Shown here in pieces: positions 26,327 through 39,700 of a DNA stretch of 64,000 bases. Every line of letters starts with the position of its first letter. Positions within the stretch are counted from its first letter, which is position 1. The DNA is taken from the NCBI GenBank assembly GCA_018697195.1, contig CM031857.1:96532705-96596704 (forward strand), read 5' to 3'. Made by a program: the position numbers and the translations under genes. The notes beneath the pieces are model-generated. The model worked only from the letters and a program-made list of their open reading frames with translations. It did no database searches and was not told where the DNA came from. The stretch is from Certhia americana. Its lineage: Eukaryota > Chordata > Aves > Passeriformes > Certhiidae.

Positions 26327-26364
26327 AATTATTATTATTAATAATAATATTATTATTATTATTA
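26327..26364. repeat. ATT/AAT microsatellite, self-complementary
   Basis: ATT units switch to AAT-type units and back (ATTATTATTATTAATAATAA, then TATTATTATTATT), so the tract can pair with itself as a short AT hairpin. Such a tract is expected to vary in length between individuals. Confidence 0.85.
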
Positions 26365-26639
26365 CCTTAACCTTTAAAAATAGTTCCTCCTTACAGATTA
26401 AGATTCATCAGAGCAGAATGAAGATGTCAGAATGAAACAAGTGCTGTGCTTTCTTGTAAAACAGTTTATTGCTCAGTCTTTCCACCTCATTACTAGATCT
26501 TCACATCTTTTATTCTCAGTTGTGTTAATTCTTTGGCGGTTTTAGGAATGTAGATGGAAGGCAGCTCTGCACCAGGGTTAAATCGGATCAGACTGTGTAG
26601 TCACAAGGCAGAGCAAAAAGAGAGTGAGTTTATGGGAAA

Positions 26640-26960
26640 AATCAATTGTTGGTATGCGAGTACAAATTAAAGCCAGCTTGCCTCAGTGTTTATTTAAGAG
26701 ATGAACTTTACTGTGACTGGCAAATGGATCAGGAACCTAAATAATGTCATTGTTTTACTCATTAAAGCTGGAGCAGTGAAATAAACTAGCGCAGACCATG
26801 TCTGTGCACGGTCTCTTCAGAATGAGATGAGGGAGTGCTGTTAGAAAAAATAAATTATTTTAAATTAATTCTTTGTTGCTTCCACTGCTAGATCTTAATT
26901 AATTGGTACGTGATCAGGATCGTGCAGACTGCTAAGTCTCTAGAGTAGCTAATTTGCTGC
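26640..26960. promoter_or_regulatory. Possible conserved non-coding element
   Basis: Compositionally complex, non-repetitive stretch with paired AT-rich homeodomain-type words (TTAATTAATTGG near 26896) interleaved with CpG-containing words (ACTAGCGCAGACC, GCACGGTC, GGTACGTGATC, GATCGTGC). This mix is typical of vertebrate developmental enhancers, but conservation cannot be seen from one sequence. The call is inference only. Confidence 0.2.
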
Positions 26961-27994
26961 CCTGTCCTGTGCTGTCGAGTCCTTTAATATTTATACATGG
27001 ATATATATGGTTTGCATGGATATTTTTAAACTGATACTGGACCCACAGTCCAGAGTGTAATATCATCATTTCACAAGCATTGTCTGGTTGTAGAACAAGG
27101 TATATAAACCTCTACATTTCATTTGTATTGGACAGTATTTTCCGAACAATTACTAAAAGTTTCTCAGTGGTATCATTTCTTTAATAACAGTCACTAAGTG
27201 CAAAGACTTGGTCCTGTGAATTAGTTCCATATTGTACTAGAAATAAGTCCCCCAGTGCTGTGCATTCAGTTTGATTATTACTGCATTTATTGAATGGCTG
27301 AGGTTGCTCAGCCTTTGGCCTTGAGCCGTTGGCATGCCTCAGGTGGTAAGCAAATTGCATACAAATGCACTTCTTGTCATGTCTTGCTGCTTAATCTGTT
27401 TTTTGGAATAAGTTAGCTTCATAATAGGCAGACACGTCACAAAGCAGAAGAGCATTGGAGAGAGATGAAATATTGGCCTTGTAAATATTTGGCTTCTAAA
27501 GCCCCTCCCAATACTGAGTCACTTATCTTTCATGGAAAGTAATAAATATTAAAATTAATGGCATGCTTCTGCTTTACAGAATTTGTCAGAATGTTTGCCT
27601 CTGTCAGCAGACTCCTAATAAAGTGCCCCTTCACTAACCCTGTGGTGGGTCTGCATTGGCATCTGATGATAATATTTAAGCACCCTTTTCACAGGAAGGT
27701 AGGGAAATGCATTGATGGAAGAATTCCTGTAACCCAAAAAACTGATCACCCGTTAATTAGAACAGATTCATTGCCTTTAATGGTAGTGACAGTCTAGAGT
27801 ACATTTTTGGGGTCACAAAGTCAATACAGTGCTATTTTTATGATGGTTTATTTTTAATGTGGTGTTTCTGAAAAGTCACACCAGTGCCTCCTTTAGAACA
27901 AAGAGTTACATCGTTCTGAATAGCTCAACAGAAATAATAAAGGACAAACAGCAGATCATTTAACTTTTGGGTAATGAAGATCTTTGTTCTTCCA

Positions 27995-28032
27995 GAGTAC
28001 ACATTGCAATGCAGAGTATATGTTGCAATGCA
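27995..28032. repeat. Two 19-base tandem units with TTGCAAT core
   Basis: Unit 27995-28013 (GAGTACACATTGCAATGCA) is followed directly by 28014-28032 (GAGTATATGTTGCAATGCA). They differ at three positions, all transitions. Each contains TTGCAAT, which matches the C/EBP half-site core. The units arose by tandem duplication; binding is inferred. Confidence 0.75.
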
Positions 28033-30230
28033 CACAACAGAAAATTACTCAGATATTGACTGTAGTGTACATTGCCAGAACTTCATAATAGTATTATTTA
28101 ATGATGGATACTAGGATATGTTGCTCTGCTTGTATCAGTTTTTTATTATGTTACAGTGTATCTCACAATTATTTGGTGCATGACTCAAGTTTTAGAAAGA
28201 ATTGTCATTTTGGATGGCTCAGTGTTTATCTATTGGCTTTTAATCAGACTATGTGCTGTTATATCTTGCTACATTCAATAAACTCAAAATGTATTTGTAG
28301 GTCTTTGTGTCTGGCAATTTCTCTGGATGATGGATTGAATCTTATTAGACAGTCACTTTGATTTCTTTGATAAATTTTTAATTCTTTATGCCCAGAATGG
28401 CAAAGTGTAGTTCTCACTATTTTTTGATGACCAAGCCTGGACTACTAGAACCTATGGTCTAAATAAATAAGGCAGCATCAAGATTCTTGAAGCCTAGTAT
28501 ATAATCTTTTCAATTTAGTGATAAACTAGAACATTTTTCCAAGTTCATCTTGCATTTGGGTATTTTTTATATCATAGCATCAAACCTTGGATGAGTTTTT
28601 ATATTGTAAAATATGAGTCTGTAGGATCTGAACCCAGCTGATTTTATGGCTTAAATTTCCAGCCTTAAAATGTGACAAATAGTGGAGTATTTTATTTGTT
28701 CCATTTACAATATTACATCACAAGTCCATCCTATCTGCCTTTTGCACAGTGTATAGCCTGTGAAAATACAGAGAAAGGATTTGTCACTTGCTGTCCTCTT
28801 TGTTTGGGGTTCACAGCATGTTTTAAGGATACCCATTGGGTGTGTTTGGAATGGTGACTTTCATATTTCATATTGTGACCATTAGCAACCACAGATAAAT
28901 TTAATCATACCACTCAAAGAATACAGAAAGCTGTACAGAATACTAATAATGTGAATCATGAATTTTTAAGCTCTCAGAGGATGCTCTAAAAAGAAATTGA
29001 TTAATCTCTGTGCTAAAATAATATAATACCTCAAAATAGACTTTTACTTGGGCGAGCATCATGAGATAGTGGTTTAGTGTCAATACTGAATGGCAATAGT
29101 CTCCATAAGGCAGTTCTGGCTCAGTAATGAGTTTGCAGGTATGTTAATTACTTTAAAATCACTTAGGATTTCTCTAATGTTCATTTCTGCTTAATTTGAT
29201 GCACCTCCACCTGCGTAAGCACTCTGCGCATGAAACCCTTCCCTGAATTTGAAGGAGTTTTTGTTAGTTCACTCATCTGTGTTAAGAAAACAAGACCAAC
29301 CTGCTCAGCGAGCAAGCTTGGTGTTGAGACATTTCTCCAGATTGTACCTCAGTTTTCTTTCTACCTAGGGGGCAGAGAATAGTATTTCACATGCTGCTGC
29401 AAAAGGGTTGTGTGGAGTTTTAGTATGCTACAGCACTGAGAACCATGGCATATCCTCCAGAAATCCTGGTGCTGCAGCCAGCGGGCCCAGAAAGACAAGC
29501 ATGGTTTTGCAGCACAGCCTCTGTCGTGAAAGCTACTCCATCACTCAAGTAAATCCTGACCCATCTTGTGGTGGTGTGTCAATTTATTGATTTTTCTATT
29601 CCTCCTATTTTTTTTTACACTTTCACCCTGCAAAAAAATATGCTGTAGGGAAAATGGTAGAAAAGCAAAATTGGTGATGCTTTATGACAAATTGCATAGA
29701 AGCGGCAGGGTGCACTAAATGCTTACTAGAACTACAGTTTAAAAATAAACATCATATATGAGCATAATATTTAAGGCTTCAAAACAGGTTAGCATAATAA
29801 GTGGCACTAAACATATTTAAAGAAGTAAAGGATAAAAGTAAAATAAATATTGTAGCATCTTAATCAAAATTAGATTTCACAGAGTACAGGGGGGTAGAAC
29901 TGTCAAGTCTGAGAGATTGGTTCCATTTGCTGTTAATGTTCAGCTCTCATGCACTGGGTTTTCTGCCCTGAAAGAAAAATATGAGTTCTCTAGAATAATC
30001 CAGCTTTTCATTCTATTTTGCAGCCTTGTCTAAGCAGATGAATCTGATAATTCCTTAAATGGGAGATTTGCCAGCTGAGAGAAACCTAGAGGGCAACAAA
30101 TGGGCAGTGATGACAGAATGTCTTGAATGCTGAGAATTTTGTTTTGATTCCACACTGTTTAAAAATATATTTGTCTAGTGGAAGGTAAAACGTTACACAG
30201 ACAGATAACACGGGAGATTTCCAAGGCATT

Positions 30231-30260
30231 ACACACATACATACACACATGCACACACAG
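30231..30260. repeat. Interrupted CA-rich microsatellite
   Basis: CA/CATA repeats (ACACACATACATACACACAT and a following GCACACACA) with interruptions. Short and impure. Confidence 0.75.
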
Positions 30261-30307
30261 TATTTGTTTGGATTATTTTTTTTCTGTAGGCTTAACCCAG
30301 ATAAATT

Positions 30308-30370
30308 AAAAAAAAAAAGAAAAAAAAAAAAAAAAAAAAAAAAAAAGGAGGGGGTGGGGAGGAGGCAGGG
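30308..30370 (+). repeat. Long A-tract running into G-rich purine block
   Basis: The A-tract spans 30308-30346 with single G at 30319. It is followed without a break by G-rich purines (30347-30370) containing runs of 5, 4 and 3 G and several GG pairs. The whole strand is purine except one T and one C near the end, so it has triplex and weak (two-tier) G-quadruplex potential. No retrocopy is recognised upstream, so I do not call it a poly-A tail. Confidence 0.85.
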
Positions 30371-33079
30371 CGTAAAACAGTGAAATCAAAGCAACTCTGC
30401 CTTAAGGCTGCAGAGATTTCCTTATCTTATCCTGCTGTTTCTAGGTATTGCAAAACATATGGCTCACCTTTAGGGGCAGTCCCCAAACAGTGGGAGATGT
30501 TGCATCCCATCTGTGCTGCAGCAACTGGAGGTGCAATAACAAGGTGAATTGAGGACGCCGAGATGACTGTGTTTAAACTCATTGCTGTTTTACTGAGGTG
30601 GTGTTGGGGGAGGGTGGTGGGACACATTTAATTTGTGTGGGTTTTTTTAGCTACCATGTGGATGTACTTTACAAGTCTGGACATGGGTTCTGCTGGAGAA
30701 AAATTGTTTTGAGGAGACTTGGTAGCCTGAATCAGGAGTAAAAATTTCAGGATCCTAGATATTAGGAAAAACAAAGAAAAAGAAGAAAGCAAAAGCATTT
30801 CTCTGTCTGACACATCTTATTCTGTCAGCAGCTGAACTGGCTGAATAGGCTCCTGTCCCCCACTGTTCAAAACTCTTCCGTGCTGCTCCCACGAGATTTG
30901 GTTGATCATGTAGTCACTCTCTAACCTGATTCATTCACTATAATCTAGCTTAGTTTGAGCACTTTTTAACACTAAGTCTCTGAACTCTTTAATAAGAATC
31001 ATTTGGACATGAGCAGTTATTCCACAGACACTGAGGAGCAGCCATGTTCAGCAGGAATGTAAGGGAAGAGTGATTACGAGGAGCAGGGGAATAATGCTAC
31101 ACTAGTGAAGCTTCACTCAGAACAAGAAGCATAATGACAGACTGAAATTGCACACTGCAGTGGATAGAATGGAGAATGTAGCTAGACTTACTCTGATGAA
31201 AATTAACTTTTTAATACCTGTCCCCCAAAATTTCTAAGACAAGCTTCTAAGCCTTTAAGCTTATGCAGCAGAATTTTCCTAAATAATTTCAAAGGCCAGG
31301 GCAAAAAATTACTTAACACCTATGCATCTCACTAAAACACTTTAATGTAAACAAAATCTGTTTACAGATGTAAATGTAAACTAAGATGCAAAAGGTCTCT
31401 TAATGATTTTTTTTTGTTGTTGCTTCTATCATTGCTATAATTATTCTTTGAGTCTTTTGCTGTTAGGTCCTTCTTTTCCTGCTAATGTAATACAAGAAAA
31501 CCACTAATTATAATGAAGACTGAATATTCATACCCAGCTTTAGGCATCAGCATCCATATACGTGAATTGGAATCAAAGTTAAGTGGCATGAACATCCCTG
31601 ACATGTTCTGTCATGACATAAAAAGGATCTTTTTCATTTAATACAGCAAATAAAACTAGCTATCTTCCTGTGCAAAGACTTGTTCTCATTTTTCATAGTT
31701 TTCTCAGTTTGCAGAAGCAGAGTTTAGCTTGCAAGATGAAAAGACTGACAGGTTTCCAGAACTGCAGGCCACTTCCCTTTTGTTTTGAAGTCAATGGCAA
31801 TTGTACTTCTGAGACCCTGGGAAAAATCTCCTTTTAATGCTGCCTAAAAGTAACATCACATACTTTCTGCATAAAATTCAGTGATATAAATGTACATGAA
31901 GGTATAGTGCTGTATTAAGGTATACACATATATGTAAAAATATGAATAGTCTGCATTGCAATTTGAATTATTGTTCTGATCTGTATGACTTTCAGGTGTT
32001 CTTAATCTATTAGCATTTCAAGAAACAGGCTACTATTCATTGAACAAACCTGAATGTATTTATTTAATAAAATAATGCACAGCTAACCATTAAACATTGT
32101 GGGATACTTCACATTGATGGAAGTAGTAAAAGCTTTTTCCCCTTTCCACTTTAAGGTCCTTGGAAATTTTCAAGAAATGACATTTGCAGCAACAGAATCA
32201 GTGCCTTTGGACACTAATGCTGGAGTAGCAAAGCTGAGGAAGCTTCAGCGAGAAGGAAGACAAATTAACTTGGCAGTTTTCTGTATTTCAAAAGTCCTTC
32301 TCCCTCAACAAGTTTAACTAATTAGTTGAATTTTTCAGAACTTGGTGTGGTTTTGCATTTGTTTTCTTTTGTTGTGTGATTTGACTTTTATTAGAGTTTT
32401 GAAACTTGCTGCAGGTTTTTTTCGTCATGGCTTTGGAAAATACTTTAGGAGCTTTACTATCTATATGTGAACATACTATGAAGTAGAGCAGCGTATTGAC
32501 TGAATGGCTTGGTTAACCAAGCTAATACTAAAACATTTCTGTGTGTCCCTTCAATTAAGTAGTCTAAAGAATCATTATACATCTGTGATCTTCATAAGCT
32601 AAATACCTCTTGAAGCAGATTGAAAATTGAAATAAAAGAAACTAAAAATGGATAGATCATACCATTTATGGCATCTGAATTGCATTGAAGCACAGAACTT
32701 AGGTCTTTTGAGAGATAATGCTTTATTGAATTCATTAAAGGAATTTATCCTAATCTTTTTATAAGCGAACTTTTCTAACATATATATTGGTCAAAATTGT
32801 CATATATACTATCACAAGAGGTGAATTTTGTCTCGGTGTAGAGGTGTGGATACCCATTTTCTCCTATACCAGTATATGAGTAAATGCATGTAATGATGAG
32901 ACAGCTACTGTCAACCATCAGGTTAATCAGAGTAACAAATAAATAGGACCAAAATTTACCAAAGTTATTTCCTATAACATGCAGATGGTAATTTTGAAGG
33001 GTTTTTCCCCTGAAATTTCACTTCTGCTGCTGACTCTTAAATGTTTTATTAAAAGGTGTTGAAATTACCTGTGTTACTG

Positions 33080-33098
33080 ACCCAGCCAAGGGCTGGGT
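33080..33098. other. Perfect 8-bp inverted repeat, 3-base loop
   Basis: ACCCAGCC, spacer AAG, GGCTGGGT. A GC-rich stem that would fold in RNA. No T-tract follows on either strand and nothing links it to a known structured RNA. Confidence 0.8.
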
Positions 33099-34996
33099 TC
33101 CTCAGACCAGCGTTCTTTACCACCAAGTCTGTGTGATGTTCATTGACAGGTTATTTCATCTGTGTCTTTTGAAATGCTCAGATTTTTCACAGCCATGTGT
33201 ACTACAGATGATTTCATGTTCCTGCTCTTTTTATTCATTTAGTGTATTTCTCTAGCCAGTATTCTCAGCTTCATTTTTCATATCCAGATAGTATAACCTA
33301 TTAATCTGTCCTGCATTTTAATTAGAGGTAGATAAAAATTCGCATACATACCATTAAACTGTAATTTAATTTAATATAAATAGTTTTTACTCCTATATCT
33401 CTACAATGATTTAGGTAAAAGGAAAAGGTAATGTTAAAAAAGAATCTGCAGTGTAGCAAAAGCATTCTGTGTCTTTAATCATCAGTCTTAGCTTTGTTAT
33501 AGTTGCTTAACCAGCATAAGCTTTACATAATCAGAAGGAGTGCCTATCTTTAAGACCTTGGATCTGTCTGGATTCATATGCAATTTTGTGCCCTGGTGTT
33601 TTTCATTCAACTCCCTGTTTTCTGTGTATATATCACAACAAGCATATGTAATATTTTGTATGGAGAGATTCTTACTGTAGGATCCTGTGATAACTCAGGA
33701 CTTTAGAAGGCCCAAAAGCCAGGTGAAAGCAGAGCCAGCTTTGGGGTTCGTTATGGCTATTATAGGTTTGTTCTAGTCGGGAGTCCAAAAATGGAGACTA
33801 CACAGAAGTTGTCTTGCAATAAAATGGATTATCTTTCTGATGTTGAAGACAATAATTACTGAATATAAAAAATAATTTTTCAAATACATATTATAAAGGG
33901 TGCTCTTTTTGTAGATCAATGTGTTAGGTCAATTCTGCCATGCTTTTTAGAACAGGCATGTATTTGCTCTTCTAAAACACTCTGCATTTTTGACTGCTTA
34001 ACATGCCATGTCCTTCCAGTTGTGCGCTTCCTACCATACAAAGTATGGATGTTAGTGGTCTGTGCCTCCAACTGTTTTGTTCTTAAATGATTCCTCTCTT
34101 TTCCTCAAACTCTTCTTTGCTGCTTCTGTTAAAAGACCTTGAGAATTCAGTGCAGCTATTTCAATACAAAGCTGCTGTACATTTGCCCCTGATTTACAGG
34201 GAACAGTCTGTATATATAATAATTTTGACAGTGCTTTAAAGAGATAGTATTTACCTCAAGAATTTAAAAATTGTCTCAGTTAGTACTCAGGAAATTCAGC
34301 TTCACGGACAATATAGCAAGTTTCTTCATAAAGCACACAAACGAAGGCAACATTTTGTTCTTTGCCTGGCAAACACTGTTTCCTAGTTAGGAAATTCAGG
34401 ACCATGATCTGTTTTATTAAAAATGACTAAAAACAGGAGAAGATTTTTTGACGTTTTTTACTGCAGAATGTTCTTTTGATTGGATCTGATGTTTGCTCTG
34501 CTCAGTACCACTGCATTTCAAAGAAGTATGTGTTAACAGGAGTGTGAAATTCTGCATTTCATGTGAAAGTGTGACTGACAAGTGTTGAGGTTTGTATGGT
34601 TTGGGGCAACCCTTGCTCAGTATAGTGTCTGCCCTTTGTGGGAATAGAAAATACATTAAACAGAGAAGATGAGGCTGGAAAGGAGGATGCTGTCTTTGAG
34701 TGACAGGCAAGTTGACTGGCTGATTTGGAGGTGTCAGTGTCTCTGGGATGAGTTTTCCAGTTTGAGGCCGGAGGGAAGGAGTGGGTGGAGAGTGCATGTG
34801 AAACTGAGATTTCTGCTCTGGGGTTCACATGAAGCAATCTCAAACAGCTCAGTATTTGATTACCTGATCAGTACTTTACCGGATGGTGTAAAGACCCGTG
34901 ATTGCATTTTTGAAAATCAAGTAATGTCCAAGTAGATGCTGTTCTTCTTGGCCTTGTACTGAGGCTGCTCCCAAGAACTGCTGGCTGTACCTCTTC

Positions 34997-35014
34997 CTGC
35001 TGCTGCTGCTGCTG
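34997..35014. repeat. (CTG)6 microsatellite
   Basis: Six perfect CTG units following a pyrimidine-rich stretch. No open frame of note uses it as a polyleucine or polyalanine codon run. Confidence 0.9.
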
Positions 35015-36612
35015 CTTGATTCACCAGCTAAGCCGGTTTACATCACTGAATATGTTTTACTTGCACATTTCAATGTTAAAAGTTCAAGTACAGCTTTTCC
35101 AGTCACTCTTCATATCGATGTCCACGAGTTAATTTAACTTGTGGTGCTACTTTTAAGAGAATTTCTGAGTGTTGGCTGTTGGCTTCACTACAAGCATATT
35201 GTTTAGGCTCATGTAGAGTACCAGAAGTACAAGTTTCTTGTTTTATTGTTTTTCAACATCAATATTTTCTGTGTCCATTATGGGAACATCCAGAGGAAAT
35301 AAACAGATGAAACAATGCTACTACTCTAGCTGGATCCTGTGATTCCAAGCCAGAATGTGGATTATTGACTACAATATAATGGATCTAGAAGAAGAGCACC
35401 TCTTAAAACCCTCTTTCTCACTGGTCATTACCAGATTTGACATTTTATTTCCTGTCTCACAACTTCTTAGAAAGGAAACATAAGCAAATAACATCCTAGA
35501 GTAATTTTTTTTTCATAATTTAAAAGAATTTGATGGGAATTTAGCAGTTTTACAATTGCTTCATTTCCACAGTATGGTACGTTTTGGAAGACCTTGGCTC
35601 CCCATAATTTCAGCCTCTGCGGAAGTCCACTTACTGAAACCTATCTGGAAATACAAGTCATGAGGATAAAACGGATTTCAATACACCATTAGAAAATTCT
35701 GCCCAAGAAATTAAATAAATGTTTTTTGTACTTCTATGAGAAATCTCTAGCAGCTTACAAAGTGCATAGATTTGTGGCAGCATGATGTTCAGTTCATGTC
35801 TATTCAGCTTTAAAATTTCTTTTGTCACCTATTGTTTAGAAAGATGTACAAGAAGTAAGTAGTATGAAGAAATTTTAGCTTGACAGCTGTAGTCAGGCCG
35901 TCCTCAGGAGGATATGCTGAAAATTGTCTTCCTATGCAAACTTCTCTTGAAAATTCAGAATGGCTGGAAAACTTCCAAAATTCTTTTCAGCGTTTTTGTG
36001 TTTCCCTATTTTTTTTGGCATCATATAGTTCCATAGCGCATACATTTAATTTTCATTTTCTGCCTGATAGCTTCAGCATTTTATAATTAGTGGGCTAATC
36101 AAACAAATAACATTGGTCAGTACTGGGCAGAGATGAATGAGTTATATGTCTGGTTCTCTCTCCACTATTAACACTGGTTTTTCCTTTGCAAAAATGTACC
36201 AAATAAAGCACAAACCAGAATGTGGGCCTGAGAAATATTAGTGGTAGAATGGGTCCATAGCACCAGTGATTCAGTCATCTGTCAGCCTGATAAATGGATT
36301 AGTGTAAGAGGTGTTCCAGTGGGGAAATGAAGCCCATAGGGCTTCCAGCTAATTATATTTAAGTTGTTTAGTACTGCTGGGAAGCAGCATCCAGGCAATT
36401 ACTGAAAGCTTTGATGCAGTGTGCACTATTAGAGTGTGGGTTCAGAAACTCATTACCCTTTCGTGCTTATGTTGGATGGATTCTAGGAAACTGACATGAA
36501 AAAGAGAGCAGGAATCAATAACTAGAAAGGCATTTTAGTTCACTTCTGATCCATTTCCTGATTCAGCAGCTTCTAGCCTAGAGCATTTCATACAATTGCT
36601 ATTTGTAAGGGG

Positions 36613-36659
36613 GAAAATGTGACTTAAATATATTAATTATCACTTCTGTATACATCTTG
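36613..36659. repeat. Left copy of gap-flanking duplication
   Basis: Identical over 47 bases to 36670-36716 on the other side of the N gap. See the gap entry: the likely cause is one locus present twice because two contig ends overlap. Confidence 0.97.
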
Positions 36660-36669
36660 NNNNNNNNNN
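36660..36669. other. Assembly gap (10 N)
   Basis: Ten N, a fixed-size placeholder and not a measured gap. The 47 bases before it and the 47 bases after it are identical, which is the signature of two contig ends that overlap but were not merged. The true sequence probably has one copy and no gap, making the real region about 57 bases shorter. A genuine tandem duplication that broke the assembly is the alternative. Confidence 0.95.
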
Positions 36670-36716
36670 GAAAATGTGACTTAAATATATTAATTATCAC
36701 TTCTGTATACATCTTG
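36670..36716. repeat. Right copy of gap-flanking duplication
   Basis: Exact repeat of 36613-36659, after which the sequence continues uniquely (ttacagtgacg). Confidence 0.97.
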
Positions 36717-39700
36717 TTACAGTGACGTGTAGCTGAGGTTCCACCTAAGATGAAGTTTCAAAAGGTCTTGTAGGGACAAGCTGCTCCTCTAATGACATGC
36801 CACATGTCCAAAGTGCCTGCCACCTCTGCTCCTCCAGAGTTGATTGTAGTAATTTCTCCTAAAGCCTGACCTTGCAGTGTTTATTGATGCCTCCGCAGCA
36901 TCAAGATTGTATTACCATGGTGCCCATGGTATCCCACCTTCAAAATCACTTGGAAACTACAGCTAACCCAAAACAAAACTGATGATATTGGCTACACATA
37001 TTAAACCTTGTTTAAGAGAATTGTACTGGCTCTGTCTTTGCCGTGGGCTGCAATTCACGTTACTGATGCACCTTGAGAAAATTCTGCAGACTTTGGGTTA
37101 TTCAGATGTGGGAAACAGCAAATCCTTTCACTGTAGTGCTCTGCAGTTAGGCACCTCCAAGGTGTGCATGCTGAAAGCAATGCAGTATTTGTACAACTGG
37201 GGGCCAAAGACTTGAAAGTTCATATCTTAGGTTAGATTGATGGATCTACTCAGAGCAAAAGTTACATGAATTAATCAAAATTGTGTGGTTTTCTCTTTAA
37301 GCTTGCAGTCACTTTTAAATCCAGTAATGGTGACTGCTAGGGCAGTGCAGAAGAGGCTGAATTTCTTCTTTCCTGTTTCTTCCTCTGTGCTTTTGCCTGA
37401 GGTAGAGCTAAATAGGTAAATGAGAGTATTACAGTTCAGTGTTTCTGAAAGGGATAATTCTTTTCCACCTACCTGCACTATCACAAAATTAATGTTTAAA
37501 CATTTCTTTATGTTTCATCACAACAGTCATAGACATGCTGTGGGGTTTGTTTCATGTTTAAAAAGTTCAGCAGAAATCTCATAAGTTACTGTTGAGAGAA
37601 GTTTGGGGGTTTAATTTTTTGAAATCTGGACTTGTTAATTAGAAAAATGACATTTGGTTTACCTGAGGGTTGGTAAAAAAACGTTGTGGTATTTGATACA
37701 TATCTTTCTGATAAAAGAAGTATCAGAATTGCTGTGTTGTAGGCCACGGCACCCATGAATCTGTCCACATACTGCAAAAAAATCCTCTTACAGTAGTGTT
37801 TCCAGTCTGGATACTAGGTTTGGTTGATGGCTGCTAAGCTTTTCATAAATCCACTATGATGGATTTATAATAATTTATAATAATAAATCCATTATTATCA
37901 CTGAAAGTTCTGACCTGTTAAATAATAGTAGATAAGTCATGTATCTCCTGTGAAATTATTACACATGGTAGAGAGAATATCTTCTACACTCAAATACACA
38001 GCTGAAGCAGAAAAAAGCTAAAGCTGTCAAAGTGTCTGTGCAGGCAAAGTGCTGACAGTGGTAAATGATTTTGAGAATTGATGCTGTCAATTCCAGTCTG
38101 GCTCCGAGACTGGTTGGATTGAGTCACTGCTTGGGCTGCTAAGAGTTAATTTATCTTGGGAGGGACCTGTGTAAATGAGGTAGCATAATATAGCCAAGTT
38201 AACGAGACAGTGCTTCTGAAATTCTTAATTTCATGATGTCTACTAGCTTTGACAGTTGGTTAAGATGAAACATGAGAAGAGTTTCCACCTGCAGTTTAGT
38301 TTTCCCTTGAGAGGCTTGCTTCAAAGGGGCAGCCCAGGCTCTGTGAGTTGCACCTGAGGAGCGGCTTTCAAGGCTTAAGTATTTTAAGTTTCTGTGGGAA
38401 GATGTGGGTTATTTCTGAGGGTATTTTTGTTCCTTTGGCTTAGGTATTACCATGGGGAAGCTTTTCGCACTTGTACTATAATGAAGATCTATTTCAAAGT
38501 TGATTTTCAGATTTTTAACTGACTCGTGACTTTGTTTACTTCATCAAATCTGGGCATTCATCTGTGGTATATTTAAAATTAAAAAATCCCTTCCTTTAGA
38601 GGAAGCAGCTGTGGGGCAATAATAGATACATAAGTGTCTACAGCAGGAATTTTTTATCATAGCAAGACATTAACTGGTGTTTATTTACTCTGTAAGACCT
38701 TAGGGCAAATTCATTAATATTCAGAGTTTGTGTGGGTTTTTCTGATCAGAGATTGCAGTTCCAGTGCATAAGTACTCACTGGAAACATGGTAGAGAAACT
38801 CAGCATGTTGTGTTGTGCTGAAAATGCTGGTCCTGGTTTCTACTCCACGTGTCCACAGCATTATCCATGATCCTTGTACAGACTAATTGCTGCTCATGCC
38901 TCAGGGGAGCCACAGCTGTGGTTATTCTGCTGTGATTATATTTATACATTATGTTAATCCATAAAGAAACTAAAATCCCAGCACATCACCAGGAGTTTGG
39001 CAAATGCTGTAATGTTCTCTTCACTGACTTGTACACTTTTTAGGAAATGCTTTAGAAAATGCATTTTGGGTTATTTTTTGCAGAAGGGTGGCATAATTAT
39101 TGATGTCCTGATAGAATCTTCTCTATAGTCATGATACTTCTATAGAATATAGTTTACTCCATTAAGGGTAGTTTGAAAGTATTGAAGCTGTTTATCAATT
39201 TGAAAGAAAGCAAAATGTCGTGCACTAAGTATTCTGCATTTCTTTCCCAGATATATAATACAATCTCTGCTTTTGTAATTCAGTGTCTTTTGAAGATGGC
39301 GTATTTAGCATTTAAACTTTCCTGTGTCTTTAAAAACCAGGAGGGAGTGGGATTATAAATTAGTTTCCCAATTAATGTTTTTTTCATTATGAAAGAGTTA
39401 AGAGAAACATGCTGAAACAGGATAGTAATGGCACTGGTTTGGTTTCTTATTTGTATTGTTAAGTAAAAAGAAATAAAATTATTTATCTGAATCTCTGCAG
39501 AAATGGTACTTAAATGGAAATCAGATGCGAAAAATATTTAAGCAGCTAAATGCATTTTGAGGAATTAAGTAGGATTCACTAGAATATCTTCCAAAATGAT
39601 ATAACTGATTATTCCAAGTTTAAGTCAAGATTAAAACTGCTGTACTATTTAGGTGCCCTTACTCCAGCCTCCTGCCCAGCTGGTAATTTCAATTTCCTAT

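Larger units (their letters stand above)
26365..30230. other. Non-coding, nothing firm
   Basis: Unique AT-rich DNA apart from the possible conserved stretch at 26640-26960 and the 19-base tandem pair at 27995-28032. Open frames are up to 86 codons and without domains. Confidence 0.6.
30371..36612. other. Long non-coding stretch
   Basis: About 6.2 kb of AT-rich unique DNA. It contains a short perfect hairpin at 33080-33098 and a (CTG)6 run at 34997-35014. Overlapping minus-strand open frames at 34417-34843 (126 and 94 codons) are Pro/Ser/Thr-rich and unrecognised. Nothing else to name. Confidence 0.6.

Noticed and set aside
30308..30346. A-tract as a retrocopy tail
   Set aside because: No recognisable transcript-derived sequence upstream, and the tract continues into G-rich purines.
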